64,000 nt of DNA, taken from positions 1,768,417-1,832,416 of the forward strand of contig JAJHZJ010000418.1 in NCBI GenBank assembly GCA_023548195.1, in the 5' to 3' direction. Positions within the stretch are counted from its first letter, which is position 1; each line of letters starts with the position of its first letter. The translations under genes were made by a program, and so were the position numbers. Below, one piece after another: positions 24,001-36,300 of the stretch. This DNA comes from Bettongia penicillata ogilbyi. Lineage: Eukaryota > Chordata > Mammalia > Diprotodontia > Potoroidae. The notes beneath the pieces were generated by a model. That model saw nothing but the letters and a program-made list of their open reading frames with translations. It did no database searches and was not told the origin of the DNA.

Positions 24001-27000
24001 AATGGGGAAAAAAAGATGAAAGATTGCTTAAACAACTTCTAAGAAGCATAGAATCAAATATTTCTTGTCACTTAAATACATTTTACTTGTGTGGTATTCC
24101 ACCACTTTACAACTTAGATGGTGGATTTTTTTTTTTGATTCAGCCCCAAATACTACTTTAGACAGTAGATGTGAATGCCATTTTTAATAAGATGGAATAT
24201 ATGTTGAATGTGAGTAATCCTAAGAGAACTACTGGCTTATATATTAGTGTTTTCAATAGAATTAATTGAATGTAGAACAGTAATTTTCTAACTTGAGATA
24301 GAGCACAGGGAATTTACTTTGTACCTACTCATATGTAATTGGTATCTTCCCCATTAGAATAATAGTTCTTTATAGGTAGGGATTATTTCATTCATTCCCT
24401 TTTTATCCCTAGTGCCTGACACAGTTCTAGACACTATTCATATTAAAATTCCTGATAAAAATGAAAAATTACAAGATAAATGTCTTTCACTGGTGATAGT
24501 GACAGGATATTATTGTATTTAGAGCTGGAAGATTGGTTACAATCTTGGTTTTGTTACTCATTCCCTTTGTTACATTGACAAGGAATTGGATCTTGTTCAG
24601 CTCCCTCATCTGTAAAATGAAGGGGCTTGCCTGGAGGAGCTGTATACATCCCTTCCATCTTTAAACCTACATACAATAGATTTGTAAATATGAATTGAAA
24701 GGAAGGGGTAAAGTCTAATCTTGATTGAAATCTGACTTTATCTTTCAATTTTTGGAAGTCATACAATTATAAAAACCTGTAATTTATTAAAGTTCAATTC
24801 TACACATTAAAGACTTCAATTCCTTATTAACTTCACTGAAATAGCTTTAAATATAAAATGCATCACTCCCATTAAATTTTACTTTGTTTTCACATTGTTC
24901 AGTTGTTTCAGTTGTGTTCAACTCTTTGTGACCCCACTTGAGGTTTTCTTGGCAAAGATACCCGAGTGGTTTGCTGTTTCCTTCTCCAGATCATTTTACA
25001 TATAAGGAAACCAAGGCAAAGAGGGTTAAGTGACTTGCTCAGGGTCACACAGCTAGTATCAGAGGCTACATTTGAACTCCAGTCTTCCTGACTCCAGGCC
25101 TAGTGCTTCATCCACTGTGCCACCTAGCTGCTCTTTGTTTTCATAAGCTTTCCCCTAAAACTGCAAATTCAAATTTTCCTTACACTCTTTCTTTTCTATT
25201 GCTTCCACCTCCATCTCAAAACACCTTTGTGTCTGCCCTGAATATATTCTGTATTTAATTTTCAACATATATGCTACTTTCAATAAAGTTTAAATTTCTT
25301 TTGGATGGGAATTCTTTTTTTTTTTAAATTGTGGTTCCAGCAACTAATATGGTGCCTGGCACAGTTAACTCTTACTACATATTTAAGATGATAGTATCAA
25401 AATAGGTGACAGCCAAATTGTCAAGTCACACTTGGCCCTACTGCTTGTCCTCTTCTTTTTCCCTGCCTTATAGGTTTTGCTTCTTGATCTGTGTAATGGC
25501 TAGGAAATGCAAAATTTATTTACTTGAGATCTTCATTCCTCTGAAAAATTATTTCTAAAATTATCTGAACTTTATAAAATTTATCAGAATCACAGAGCAT
25601 TGGATTTGGGAGGGAACATTAGAGGTTCAGAGCTGAGGCCCTGAGTAGGAAAGTGATTTATCCATGGCAGTTAACAAGAAAGAAAAGGAACAAGTATCTT
25701 GACTCCCAGACTTGGATCCCATGCATCAATCAATGAATAAGTATTGGTTAAGTGCCTAGTATGTGCCCACTGGAAACAAAATTACAATGAAGAACACAAT
25801 CCCTACTCATAAGGACCTTACGTTTGTTGAAAAATTAAGGTAAACTGAGGCAATAACGTTGAGAGTATGTTCATTTTATTGGTGAGAACAGTAGCCAACA
25901 AGAAGATGATCGTGGACTCAAGCCAAGACCACAAGATGGGCTTACTAGCCTTCACATAGTTTTTTAAAACACATGAGAACAAAAGAACAGGAAGCTACAG
26001 AAGGAAAACAATATGATTGGTTACAAAGTCCGAAGTGCCATAGATGATGGAAAACAATATGATTGGATGGCATCTGGAATGCAGGGCTAGCAATAATGTT
26101 TCCTTCCATCTTGTTGCTATGGAAAGCTCACTGGTGGTGTCCACCTGCATGGTGAGTGTCCTAGTGATAACAGATCACACTTTCCTGAAGGACAGCCAGT
26201 GTTGCAGAGATAATAGATCAGACTCCTTGGCATCCACTTGTACCCTTCAAGATAACAGATTTCTTTTAGTGGTACAAGGGCAGCTAGTGGTTCAGAGATG
26301 AAGGTTTTCTTTCCATTAAAGAGATTTATAGGAAAACAACTTTTAAAAGGAAACCTGAACTTCTGGACTCATGAATTTCTGAACTTAACTCAAGAGACAA
26401 AGAAAAATGTCTCAGGCAGTTACAGAATAGAGCCAATTACAAAATGGAATCAAATATCAAATATCAAATCAATGTTTGATTTTCTCACAATTTAATATAG
26501 AATATAATAAGTATGTATTACATAGAATGAATCCCCCATTACCTATCTCAAATAGTTTTCTATATTCTATATATACAGTCTCTTGAAAACACTAACAATA
26601 CTAAACCAGAAGTTCTCTTAGGATTATTCACATTTAATGTTTCCGACTAATTAAAAATTTGTTGACTTCTAGCATCAAAAGCAACATTGGGGTAGAGCAA
26701 ACCCACCATGTAATAGTAAGGTGATGTACTATCACAATAATAAAATGTATGAAAGTGGCAAGAAACATTTGAGGGTGTAATTAGTAAGATGGCCACGAGC
26801 TGCCCCTTACCCCAATTTGGGCATGAAGAGGGTAGGAGAAAGGAGTCATTTATTCCCATTATCCACTGAATGCTGCTGTGTGACCTTTAGATCTTTTCAC
26901 AAAATCTAATTTCTACCCATCAAATCCATAGCAGCCTACATAGAGAGAGAGTCCTTTGGCCCCTTCAGGCATAATGACCTTCTCTGGAACCTACAAAATC

Positions 27001-30000
27001 TAATTTCTACCCATCAAATCCATAGCAGCCTATATATAGAGAGAGCCCTTTGGCCCCTTCAGGCATAATGGCCTTCTCTGGAACCTACCAGAAGTTGTCT
27101 ACATGATGAGAACTTGCCCTGGAGGTGACCCAAGAAGCCTGTGGTCCTACTCTAAGAGCCTGAAACCACCTGTTTCAAAAGTAAAGGTCCACTAAGGTCC
27201 ATGGGTATCACAATCATTTGTTACAAGAGCTTATACTAAAACATCTCCCAAATATAAACTCTGCAATCAATTTTGGAATGATGTGTTTTTTTTTAAAGGG
27301 CAATAATGGTTTTTAATGGAAAAGCTTGCATTTCATTTCACATATACTTCTCCTTAAACTAAGCCCTAAATAGCATATACTGCAAATAACACACTATAAA
27401 AAAAAAAAGAAAAAAAGATTTCTTTTGGTTGTTGAAGAAAAAAACACTTACAGTTGTTGTCTTAATTCAGGTGAGTCTTGAGGTGTTCCGAGTTGATTCA
27501 AAGATCTTTGTATTTCTGCAGCTATTAGAAAGAATGAGGAAAAAAAGATCCACGTCAGTAAATTATTTTGTGAAGAATATTGCTTTATTGGAGCAATAAA
27601 AAGTTTTCTGTATAATCGAACAAATGACACAATGAGCCAAGAAACAAGGAATATAAATAGTCACTCAAAAAATGCAGAAAGGCCATTTTGTTCTAGGAAT
27701 TCTCTTTCAGTGAAGTCTCCACTTCACAGATGGTTAAAAAATGTTACTTCAAATTCACCTGAATCAAAACTATTTTTATTAGTATTTTTAATATATGCAA
27801 ATTTAGCTATGCACTAAATCTCAGCAAGTAGGTTTTATGTATGAATCATTATTCAGAACTAATTTTCCATTAATTCTAGAGCTGTAAGCTCAACCTCCTA
27901 CTCAACTTGCTCTGCCTATCACCTTGATTCCATTTTCTTCTACCTTTCGGGGACTTAGTTATAATACACACACACACACACACACACCCACCCCTTCACT
28001 CTCAGTTTACACTGTTTCCTTCAATCACTCTGTGGCATCAATTGGCTGCCTCCCCCCCCACACACACATACATACACCCTTCACTCTCAGTTTACACTGT
28101 TTCCTTCAAGAACTTTCTTCAGTCACTCTGTGGCATCAATTGGCTGCCCCAACTTTTTCTTTCTATTTGATGCTTCCACACCCATGCCATTTGTTGAACA
28201 GTTTGACTTTCAGTCCCCTCCCTCATTTTACTGAACCTATTTTCTCAAAGACCCCCAATGGTTTCTTTATGAGTAAATCAATGAGCATTTCATATTGACT
28301 TCTCCTGCGTTATCAGACGCTACTGAACCCTTCCCTCAATGGCCTTATCTCATTCTGCTGTCCCCAATTACCTCTTTTCTGTTTCTCTTGTTCACTGGTT
28401 CTTCTTCCTGATTCCTTAAGTCAGGTGTTCAAGGCTCTATTCTGAGTCTTTCCTTTTCTCTATCCTCTGGCTTTTTTTTTTTCCAATCTTATTCACTAAC
28501 TGCTTTAACCACTAGCAGTGCCTCAATTTTCACATCTACTTATTATGCAGATCTAACTGTTAAAAAGTTTGCTTCCCCCCCCCCCCCCTTCTTCAAATCT
28601 AAATCTGCCTTTTTGGAGAAAAACAAATCCTCTTGCATCAAACAGAATGAATCCAATCCTTTCAATGAATGACAGTCCTTCAGCTACTTAAAAATACGTA
28701 TCATCCTGGTTCTACCATTTACCTGATATGTGACCTGGACTTAACCTCTCTAAGCTGAAATTTCTACATCCACAAACAAAGCGATATGGTAGAGCAGAAG
28801 AAACACTGGACCAGAGGCTGTAGGTTCAAATCCCAGCACTTCCACTTATTAGATATTTGACTTTGGGCAAGTCACCACCATCACCTTCACTTTCTCCATC
28901 TGATTTTGTCCTAGGTAAAAACATTCCTAGTTACTGCTCCAATGCCCTAATGCTTCATTCAGTTATCAGATTAACTGAGATTCTAATACTTTACAAATAA
29001 TGACCAAAAGACAAGGAAAGCTGATCTCATTCTTCCCAAACTGCCTCATCTCTATCACAGCTGGATGTCATTGCCCTATTTTTGTGTTTAGTCATTTCAT
29101 TTGTGTACTGTGTGACCCTATTTGGAGTTTTCTTGGCAAAGATACTGGAGCAGTTTGCCATTTCCTTCTCTAGCACATTTGACAGATTAGGAAACTGACG
29201 AAAACAGGGTTGAATGACTTGCCCAGGGTCACACAGCTAGTAAGTGTCTGAGACTGAATTTGAACTCAGCTACTTCTGACTCCAAGCCTAGCATTGCCCT
29301 GCCCTATTTTAATTGTTTTTTTTTAAATCCAGCCAGCAGGTGGCAGAAGCTGCACAAAACAGGCTCCCAAGCTTCCCCGGCTCTTCCATTTATTAGCTGT
29401 GTGACTGACTAGTCCCTTAGCTTCAATATCTTCATCTCTAAAATGGGTACGACAATACTTGTGCTGCCTTGTAGGGCTGTTGGAGAATCATGTAAAAAAT
29501 TAGTAGCTGTAAATATATTCTATCACTTAGGGTTGGACAAGATAGATGAAATTCAATTTTGTCAATTTTGCTATTTTTTAGTGTCTTAGCTCATCTGTGC
29601 TATAAGGAAAGAATTAAAACTAATAGGTAAAAGATTTTCAGGTCATTGTGGATTTAATTTCTTTGTTACACCTGTGTCCTAACAGAAATCTAAAGATGGT
29701 AGATCAGAATTATGAAGGCTCAGAAACATTTCTTATAAACTTTCTTAATCTTTTTCACATTTTTTTTTACTTAGAGTTTAAAATAGACTATTGGGCAATG
29801 ATACAGAACTTATGGTAATGGGAAATTGGAATATGAATGTTTACACGAGGCAAATCGTGCAATTCTTCCATAATTAATACCAAGATTATAAAATATGTAA
29901 ATAAGTCAATCCTCCCAAAGTAGTTACAGGGTAGTATTTGGCTTCTGACGCTTGTCTGCATCCTATCTTACTATGAAAGTTAAACAGAGTAAGAGAATTT

Positions 30001-30347
30001 AAGTTAAAAATAGTACTACACCTAGGTACTCACAGCTTACATCAGCTTCATCAGAGAGTGTCAGCTCTCCAGTAAAGGGCAAGCCCTCCAGTTTTATACA
30101 TGTATAAATAAAATGCCAAATGGAAACAAGGTGTTAAACCCATCTTCAAAGTAGTGAGGTTTCACTCATTTCTGAGAAAAAAAATCCTGTATCCCCTTTT
30201 CCTCTGAAATCAGTGATTTATTCATAGGACATAAACACTTTACAACAGTCATCATCTATTCATTTATTTATAGGATGGTGAAAAGGTGATATTCTAATTC
30301 CCAAGGCAATTCTGGAAATTCTTCTACAAATTACATTTCTTTATTGG

Positions 30348-30389
<42 letters not shown>

Positions 30390-33300
30390 CTCACAGTAAC
30401 TATTTCTATTTTGCTAGTTTCAAAAAAAAAAGTCAGACTGCTTTTTATAGCTGATTTTTCTTTCCCTCTCTGAACACAGGGAGGAATTTCCTATTTCTGA
30501 TCTATTTTCCCATTTTTAAAAATTAATTTATATTTCGTTTTCAACATTCACTTCCATAACACCTTGAGTCCTAAATTTTCTCTCTTTCCCTCTCCTTCCT
30601 CTTCCCCAAGATAGTGTGCAATCTGATGTCAGTTCTACATATACATTCATATTAAATACATTTTCACATTAGTCATGTTATAAAGAAGAATTAGAATCAA
30701 TGGGACAAACCACAAAAAGGAAGAAACAAAATGAAATAATACAAAAGAGAGCCAACAATGTGTTTCCACCTGCATTCAGACTCCAAAGTTTTCTCTGGAT
30801 GTGGATACTATTTTCCATTATGAGTCTTTTGGAGCTGTCTTGGAGCCTCACATTGCTGAGAAAGAGCTAAGTCTATCAAAATTAGTTATTGCATATTGTG
30901 GCTGTTACTGTGCATACTGTTCTCCTGGCTCTGCTCACTTCACTCAGCATCATTGATATGTGTTTCCAGTTTTTTCTGAAGTCTGCCTCTTAATCATTTC
31001 TTGTTAACACAATAGTATTCCATTGCATTCATATATCACAACTTGTTCAGCCATTCTCCAAATGAAAGGCATCCCCTCAATTTCCAGTTCTTTTCCACCA
31101 CAAAAAGAGCTGCTATGAATATTTTTGTATATGTCGGTCCTTTCTCCATTTTTATGATCTCTTTGGGAGACAGACCTAGAAGTAGCACTGCTAGATCAAA
31201 GGGTGTGCACAGTTTTGTAGCCCTTTGGACATAGTTTCAAACTGGTCTCCAGAATGGTTGGATCAGTCCACAACTCCACTAATAATACATCAGTGTTCCA
31301 ATCTTCCCACATCTTCTCCAACATTTTATCATTTTCCTGTTTTGTCATGTTAGCCAATCTGATAGGTGTGATGTGGTACGTCAGAGTTGTTAGGATTTGC
31401 ATCTCTTTCATCAGTAGTGATTTAAAGCATTTTTCATATGACTATAGAGAGCTTTAATTTCTTCATCTGAAAACTGCCTGTTCATATACTTTGCCCATTT
31501 ATCAACTGGGGAATGATTTGAATTCTTATAAATTTGACTCGGTTCTTTACGTATTTTAGAAATGAGGCCTTTATCACAAACACTGGCCATAAAAATTGTT
31601 TCCCAACTTTCTGCTTCTCTTCTAATCCTAGTTGCACTGGCTTTGTGCAAAAAACTTTTCAGTTTAATGTAATCAAAGCCATTCGTTTTTCATTTCATAA
31701 TGTTCACAGATCTGACAATTAAGCTATTCCTTGCTCTCCTAGTTTGCTTATAGTGTCAGTCTTTATATCTAAATCATGTACCCACCACCTCTTTTCCCAT
31801 TAAGGATATTTCCTTATGATTCTAATATATTTTCCATTTTCTGAAATACTGGAACTCTATTATGTGAAAAGGTACCTTGTCACATACAATTCAGGGTCAC
31901 TCTTGTACTATATAGATACCATTCCATACTATTTCAAGATTCTAGAAATTGTATGAATTAGTCTTTTATCCCAACATTATTCTTTTTCTTCCTGGAGTGC
32001 TGGCTTATAAAGATGATCATTACCCACAGACAAGATAAAGACTGTATATAATTCCTTTACAGAAAAAAGGGTGAACACAATAAAGGCTAATACACAGTAC
32101 TTCAAAGTTTGCAAAGCATACAACAGAACTACTTTAAAAGGATGTGTTTCCTTTGCCACCTCAATATTTACTTGTTCCTTCTTGTTAACCAAAAAATAAG
32201 AGTTCTGTGGCAGTACACTGATTAAATCAATTCAACATTTATTAAATGGCTACTAGGACAGCTAGGTGGTACAGTGGATAGAGCGCTGGGATTGGCATCA
32301 GGAAGACTCATCCTGATCATAAAAAGCAACTACAGTGGTAGAAAGCACCTGCTTCTGACACAGACTGTATTACTTGGACAAATCACTTAACCTCCAAGTA
32401 AACCAGATAATTTAACTCTTTAAGCTTATAAAGTAAAGAATACTTGCAGTTATGCTTTGGTTAAAATAAATTTCCAAACCTGAAGTTGCCCATATTGATG
32501 AAAGTACAAGTCCAGGAAAAATAAACAGAAAATTACAAATAAACATATTATAATAAAGAATGCAGAAATAATTAAATAATTGTTATGGATGAGTGCTCTA
32601 TAAATATATTTTATAGATACAATTATAATTGTTATAAACAACTTATAATCATAAAAATACAAATAAATAGAATAAAAATACAAAAATACAAATACATATA
32701 AAATACAAATACAAAAATTTGCCATAGATCACCACTTGACAATAGATTGATGGTTGAAAGAGCTGGTCTATGGAAATTAAACTGAAATTGGAATCAGAGG
32801 GTGGTTCAAGACGCAGTTCTGACACTTACTAGCCATATAAGCAGGAAGCAGGTATGATTTCTCTAAACCCTGGCTTATTAATCTAAAAAATGGAGATAAC
32901 AGCATTTGCACTTCCTACATCACAAGATTATTGTGAAAAAGGTATTTTGTAAACTATCAAGTACTATGTAAACATAAGATATTACTACTTATTATGAATT
33001 CCAGAACAGATTTAAAAAGTGTTAGTGAAAATGCTAATGAAATCTAAGAAAACTGAAATCTGTAAATAAAATATTCTATTTGTTCATATAGCAACAAACA
33101 ATTTTGACCTGACAGGATTCACCACTGGAATTCTTTTCATTAGCAAGCTCTTCAATGCATAATCCTTCTCTATAAAAGTTAGTACAACAAATGTAATTTG
33201 TATAAAGCACTATTTTGTACCAATTATATCATTACTTCCTTTTCATTAACAGGGATTTTCATCATTTGTCTTATAAATGGAATCACTGAAAGACCATTTT

Positions 33301-36300
33301 TATAATCACAAAGCAATTCTAGCATTTGATACACGTTTTTTTAAAGTCAACATCTATATAACTGGAGTGCTTAACCTGGGCTTCACAGATTCCTAAGCTG
33401 TATCCATGTAAAAATTTTCAGGAGCTGGTGAATTTCAATCAGAAAAAAATACATCTGTGTTTCAATATAAGTATTCTTTTGTTACTCTATGTATTTTATT
33501 TTAAATATTTAAACATAATATTCTGAGAACGGACCCACAGGCTTAATCAGACTGACAAGGGAGGCTAACACCCCCAAAAAGGTTAAGAATCTGTTTTAAG
33601 ATATAAATTTTGGTCTGACAAACTCAAATCCACATATCCAATAATCCATTTAAAAAATACTCTTCTGCTATCCTCTAATACGTTTACTGTTTTAGAGAAC
33701 ATACTCTTCAACAAAGGAGAGCTACATGGCTTTATACTATTAGACAGATTAATACTTTCATGCGTGTCTTTGCTGCCACCTGGTGGCAAAACTAAAAGAA
33801 ACATCATGCTAGCTGACAAAGGGCCCATTTGTTACTAATAAAAGTTACAAAATTCCCCAACACTTATTCCTAAAGTACATAAAATCCCTGGGAGGTGCTG
33901 CCATTGTTCTCACCCAGATCTTGCTGTAATATACATTTTGCATTGTAACCGTAATACTGTACACCAAAATGGCATTAAGTTGTAGGGGACACAAACACCC
34001 CTTCCCTAGGGTACCCTCCCTTTTGCACCTGAATATCAACCAAGTTAGCTCTGGTATTAAGCAGACACAATCAAACAGAACTTTGTTTTTAGAAGATTCC
34101 AAAAAAGTCTATCACAAGATAAGAATTAAGTTTCTCCAAATAGCTAGAGGGAGGCTACACTAATTATCTTTTCTCTCATATCTTGGAGATTTGTGAGGAT
34201 CCACGGAGAAGATACAAGCAAAGGCCCTTTGTAGAGTTTTCAGTTCTCAGCAATGCCCCTAGTCCAGAGGGAAGAGGGTTAGCCACCCCCTTGATAAGAT
34301 CTCTAGAAGCTTTTCAGACACTGCTAGACTAGCAATAGCACCAGGCTAGGAGTCGAAAGACCTAGCTCTCACTCTACGGATCCCCACTAAAAAATAACCA
34401 TAACAACCCCCTTTTTACCCCCAGTCAGCTCTCTAGAGTCAGGCAGGTGGTTCAGCGGACAGAGCCCAGGGCCTGGAGTCAGGAAGACCTAAGTGCAAAC
34501 TGAGCCTCAGGCACTTAGGAGCTGGGTGGCTCTGGGCAAATCACTTCTACCACAGAATGGGTCCTGGCTCTCATCGATGAACTGTATATTACCTGAGTGC
34601 CGTTTGTTCCTTCATCACAGCCCACTTTCTGTTACCTCTCACAGTGTCATGAAGATCAAAGGAGATAAATGTCCCGGAAACTACTTTTAAAAATACATAA
34701 AATAAGAAGTAATAATAAATATTCAAAATACCGAGCATTCTACATGGCACCTCCTACATTGTGCTATGTGCTTTACAATCATCTTATCTCATTTGATCCT
34801 CGCAACAATCATGAGATGGGTTGCTTTTATTGTTCCCATTTTAGAGTTTAGGAAACTGAGGCAAAAAGGAGTTATGTGATTTCTCTAAGGTTACACAGTG
34901 TCTAGGCTGAGATTTAAGGGCAACGAGGCAGCACAGTGGATAGAATGCTAGCCCTGGAGGAAGAAGATTTGTGACCCAATCTGGCCTCAGACACTTGGCC
35001 CTGTTTGCCTCAGTTTCCTCATCAGTAAAACGAGCTGGAGAAGGAAGCAGCAAACCCCTCCAGTATCTTTGCCAAGAAGACCCTCAATGAGGTCACAAAG
35101 AGCTGGACATGAATGAATAGTAACAAGCTAAAATTCAAACTCAGGTCTTTACTTCGGGCCTGGAGCTTGGCCCACTGTGCCACCTAGTGCCTCAAAATAC
35201 AAGTCACTTTCAACAGTGATTTTAGTAATATTAAACTTCGTGCGCAAGACCTGAGGGCTTTATCTAAGAAGGAAAAGGAAGTAGCATTGATAGAGTGTTT
35301 ACCATCTTCCAGGCACTGGCGAAGGGCTTTAATATTAACTGGTTTGGTCTTCACAACAATCCCTTTGAATGTTGTTATTACCCCATTTTACCCAAGAGGA
35401 AACTGAGGAAGACAGAGAGGCCAAGTGATTTGCCCAGGGTCACACAGCTACTAGGTGTCTTGAGGCTGAATTTGAACCGAGGTCTTCCTGACTCTATGCC
35501 CAGGGCTCTATCCACTGAATCACTTACCTGCCCCTCTGGATAGCTGACTGGAAGTAAAAATGGGCTGTACTATTATTTTTATTGGGAATTAATAGATATT
35601 AAGCCTATAATAACTTAAATAATATCAACATGGAAAGGCAACAAAATTCTGGTCAAATATAACCTTAGTACTATGTTGTCAAAGTTGAGGGACATGTCCA
35701 TCTTTTGTTGTTAACAATTAACTATACTTTTCCTGAAATATATTCCATAAAGGGGCTTGATAGAGTTACTCTTCCCTCACCTCAGCCTCATAGAATTTCT
35801 AGTTCCTTGAAAGCATAGCTCTGGTGCCAGCTCCAACAAGGGGCCTACCTCCACTCCCTTCCATTCCCTTATTAGCACTCTCTCCCATTTCAAATTACTT
35901 TACGTTGTTTTGTATTTACTGTCTCGTGACAGGTTATATCCCCTGCCCCCTGCCCCTGTCCCTTAGAATGCAAATATCTTGAAGAAAGAAGTTACTTATA
36001 TTGCATTTGTATCTCTCAACACCTAGAATAGGCATAGCAAGTGCTTAAAAAATATTTGAATTAAATTTGTTAAGTCCTATCTAATCTATAAAAACATGAT
36101 GTATCAAGTTAAAAAAAGTAAATGAGGTTAGTATTTTAAAATTAAAAAAATATTCTGGAGATAAAATTAAGAATTAATTGGACTTATGAATTTAAGAGAA
36201 ATTCATTCCACTTTGAAAAAGAAACTTTACAAAGGTGGAAAAACTTTTCAAGAACATAAGAGCGTTTGTTGGAGTCTAAAAGCTTGTTATTGAAACAACT

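Larger units (their letters stand above)
18829..27451 (-). other. STX7: STX7 intron 3
   Basis: 8.6 kb with GT/AG ends. It holds MIR, CR1/L3 and 'family R' remnants, four tRNA-derived SINE insertions or pieces, a candidate LTR (25825-26489), two inverted copies of an unnamed repeat (about 24050-24180 and 26650-26790) and a 94-bp tandem duplication (26899-27086). No exon or RNA gene is seen in the remaining stretches (for example 19240-19790, 22890-23900 and 27090-27450). Confidence 0.8.
27880..28630 (+). mobile_element. L2 LINE fragment with internal duplication
   Basis: Pyrimidine-rich text 'gttcactggttcttcttcct', 'caggtgttcaaggctctatt' and 'ctgagtctttcc' matches the L2 coding region in + orientation. 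It carries a CA repeat, a local duplication and a C13 run (28576-28588). All frames are broken. Confidence 0.6.

Noticed and set aside
32450..32725. 91-codon Tyr/Ile/Phe-rich minus-strand open frame
   Set aside because: It is produced by the AAATACA-type low-complexity stretch.
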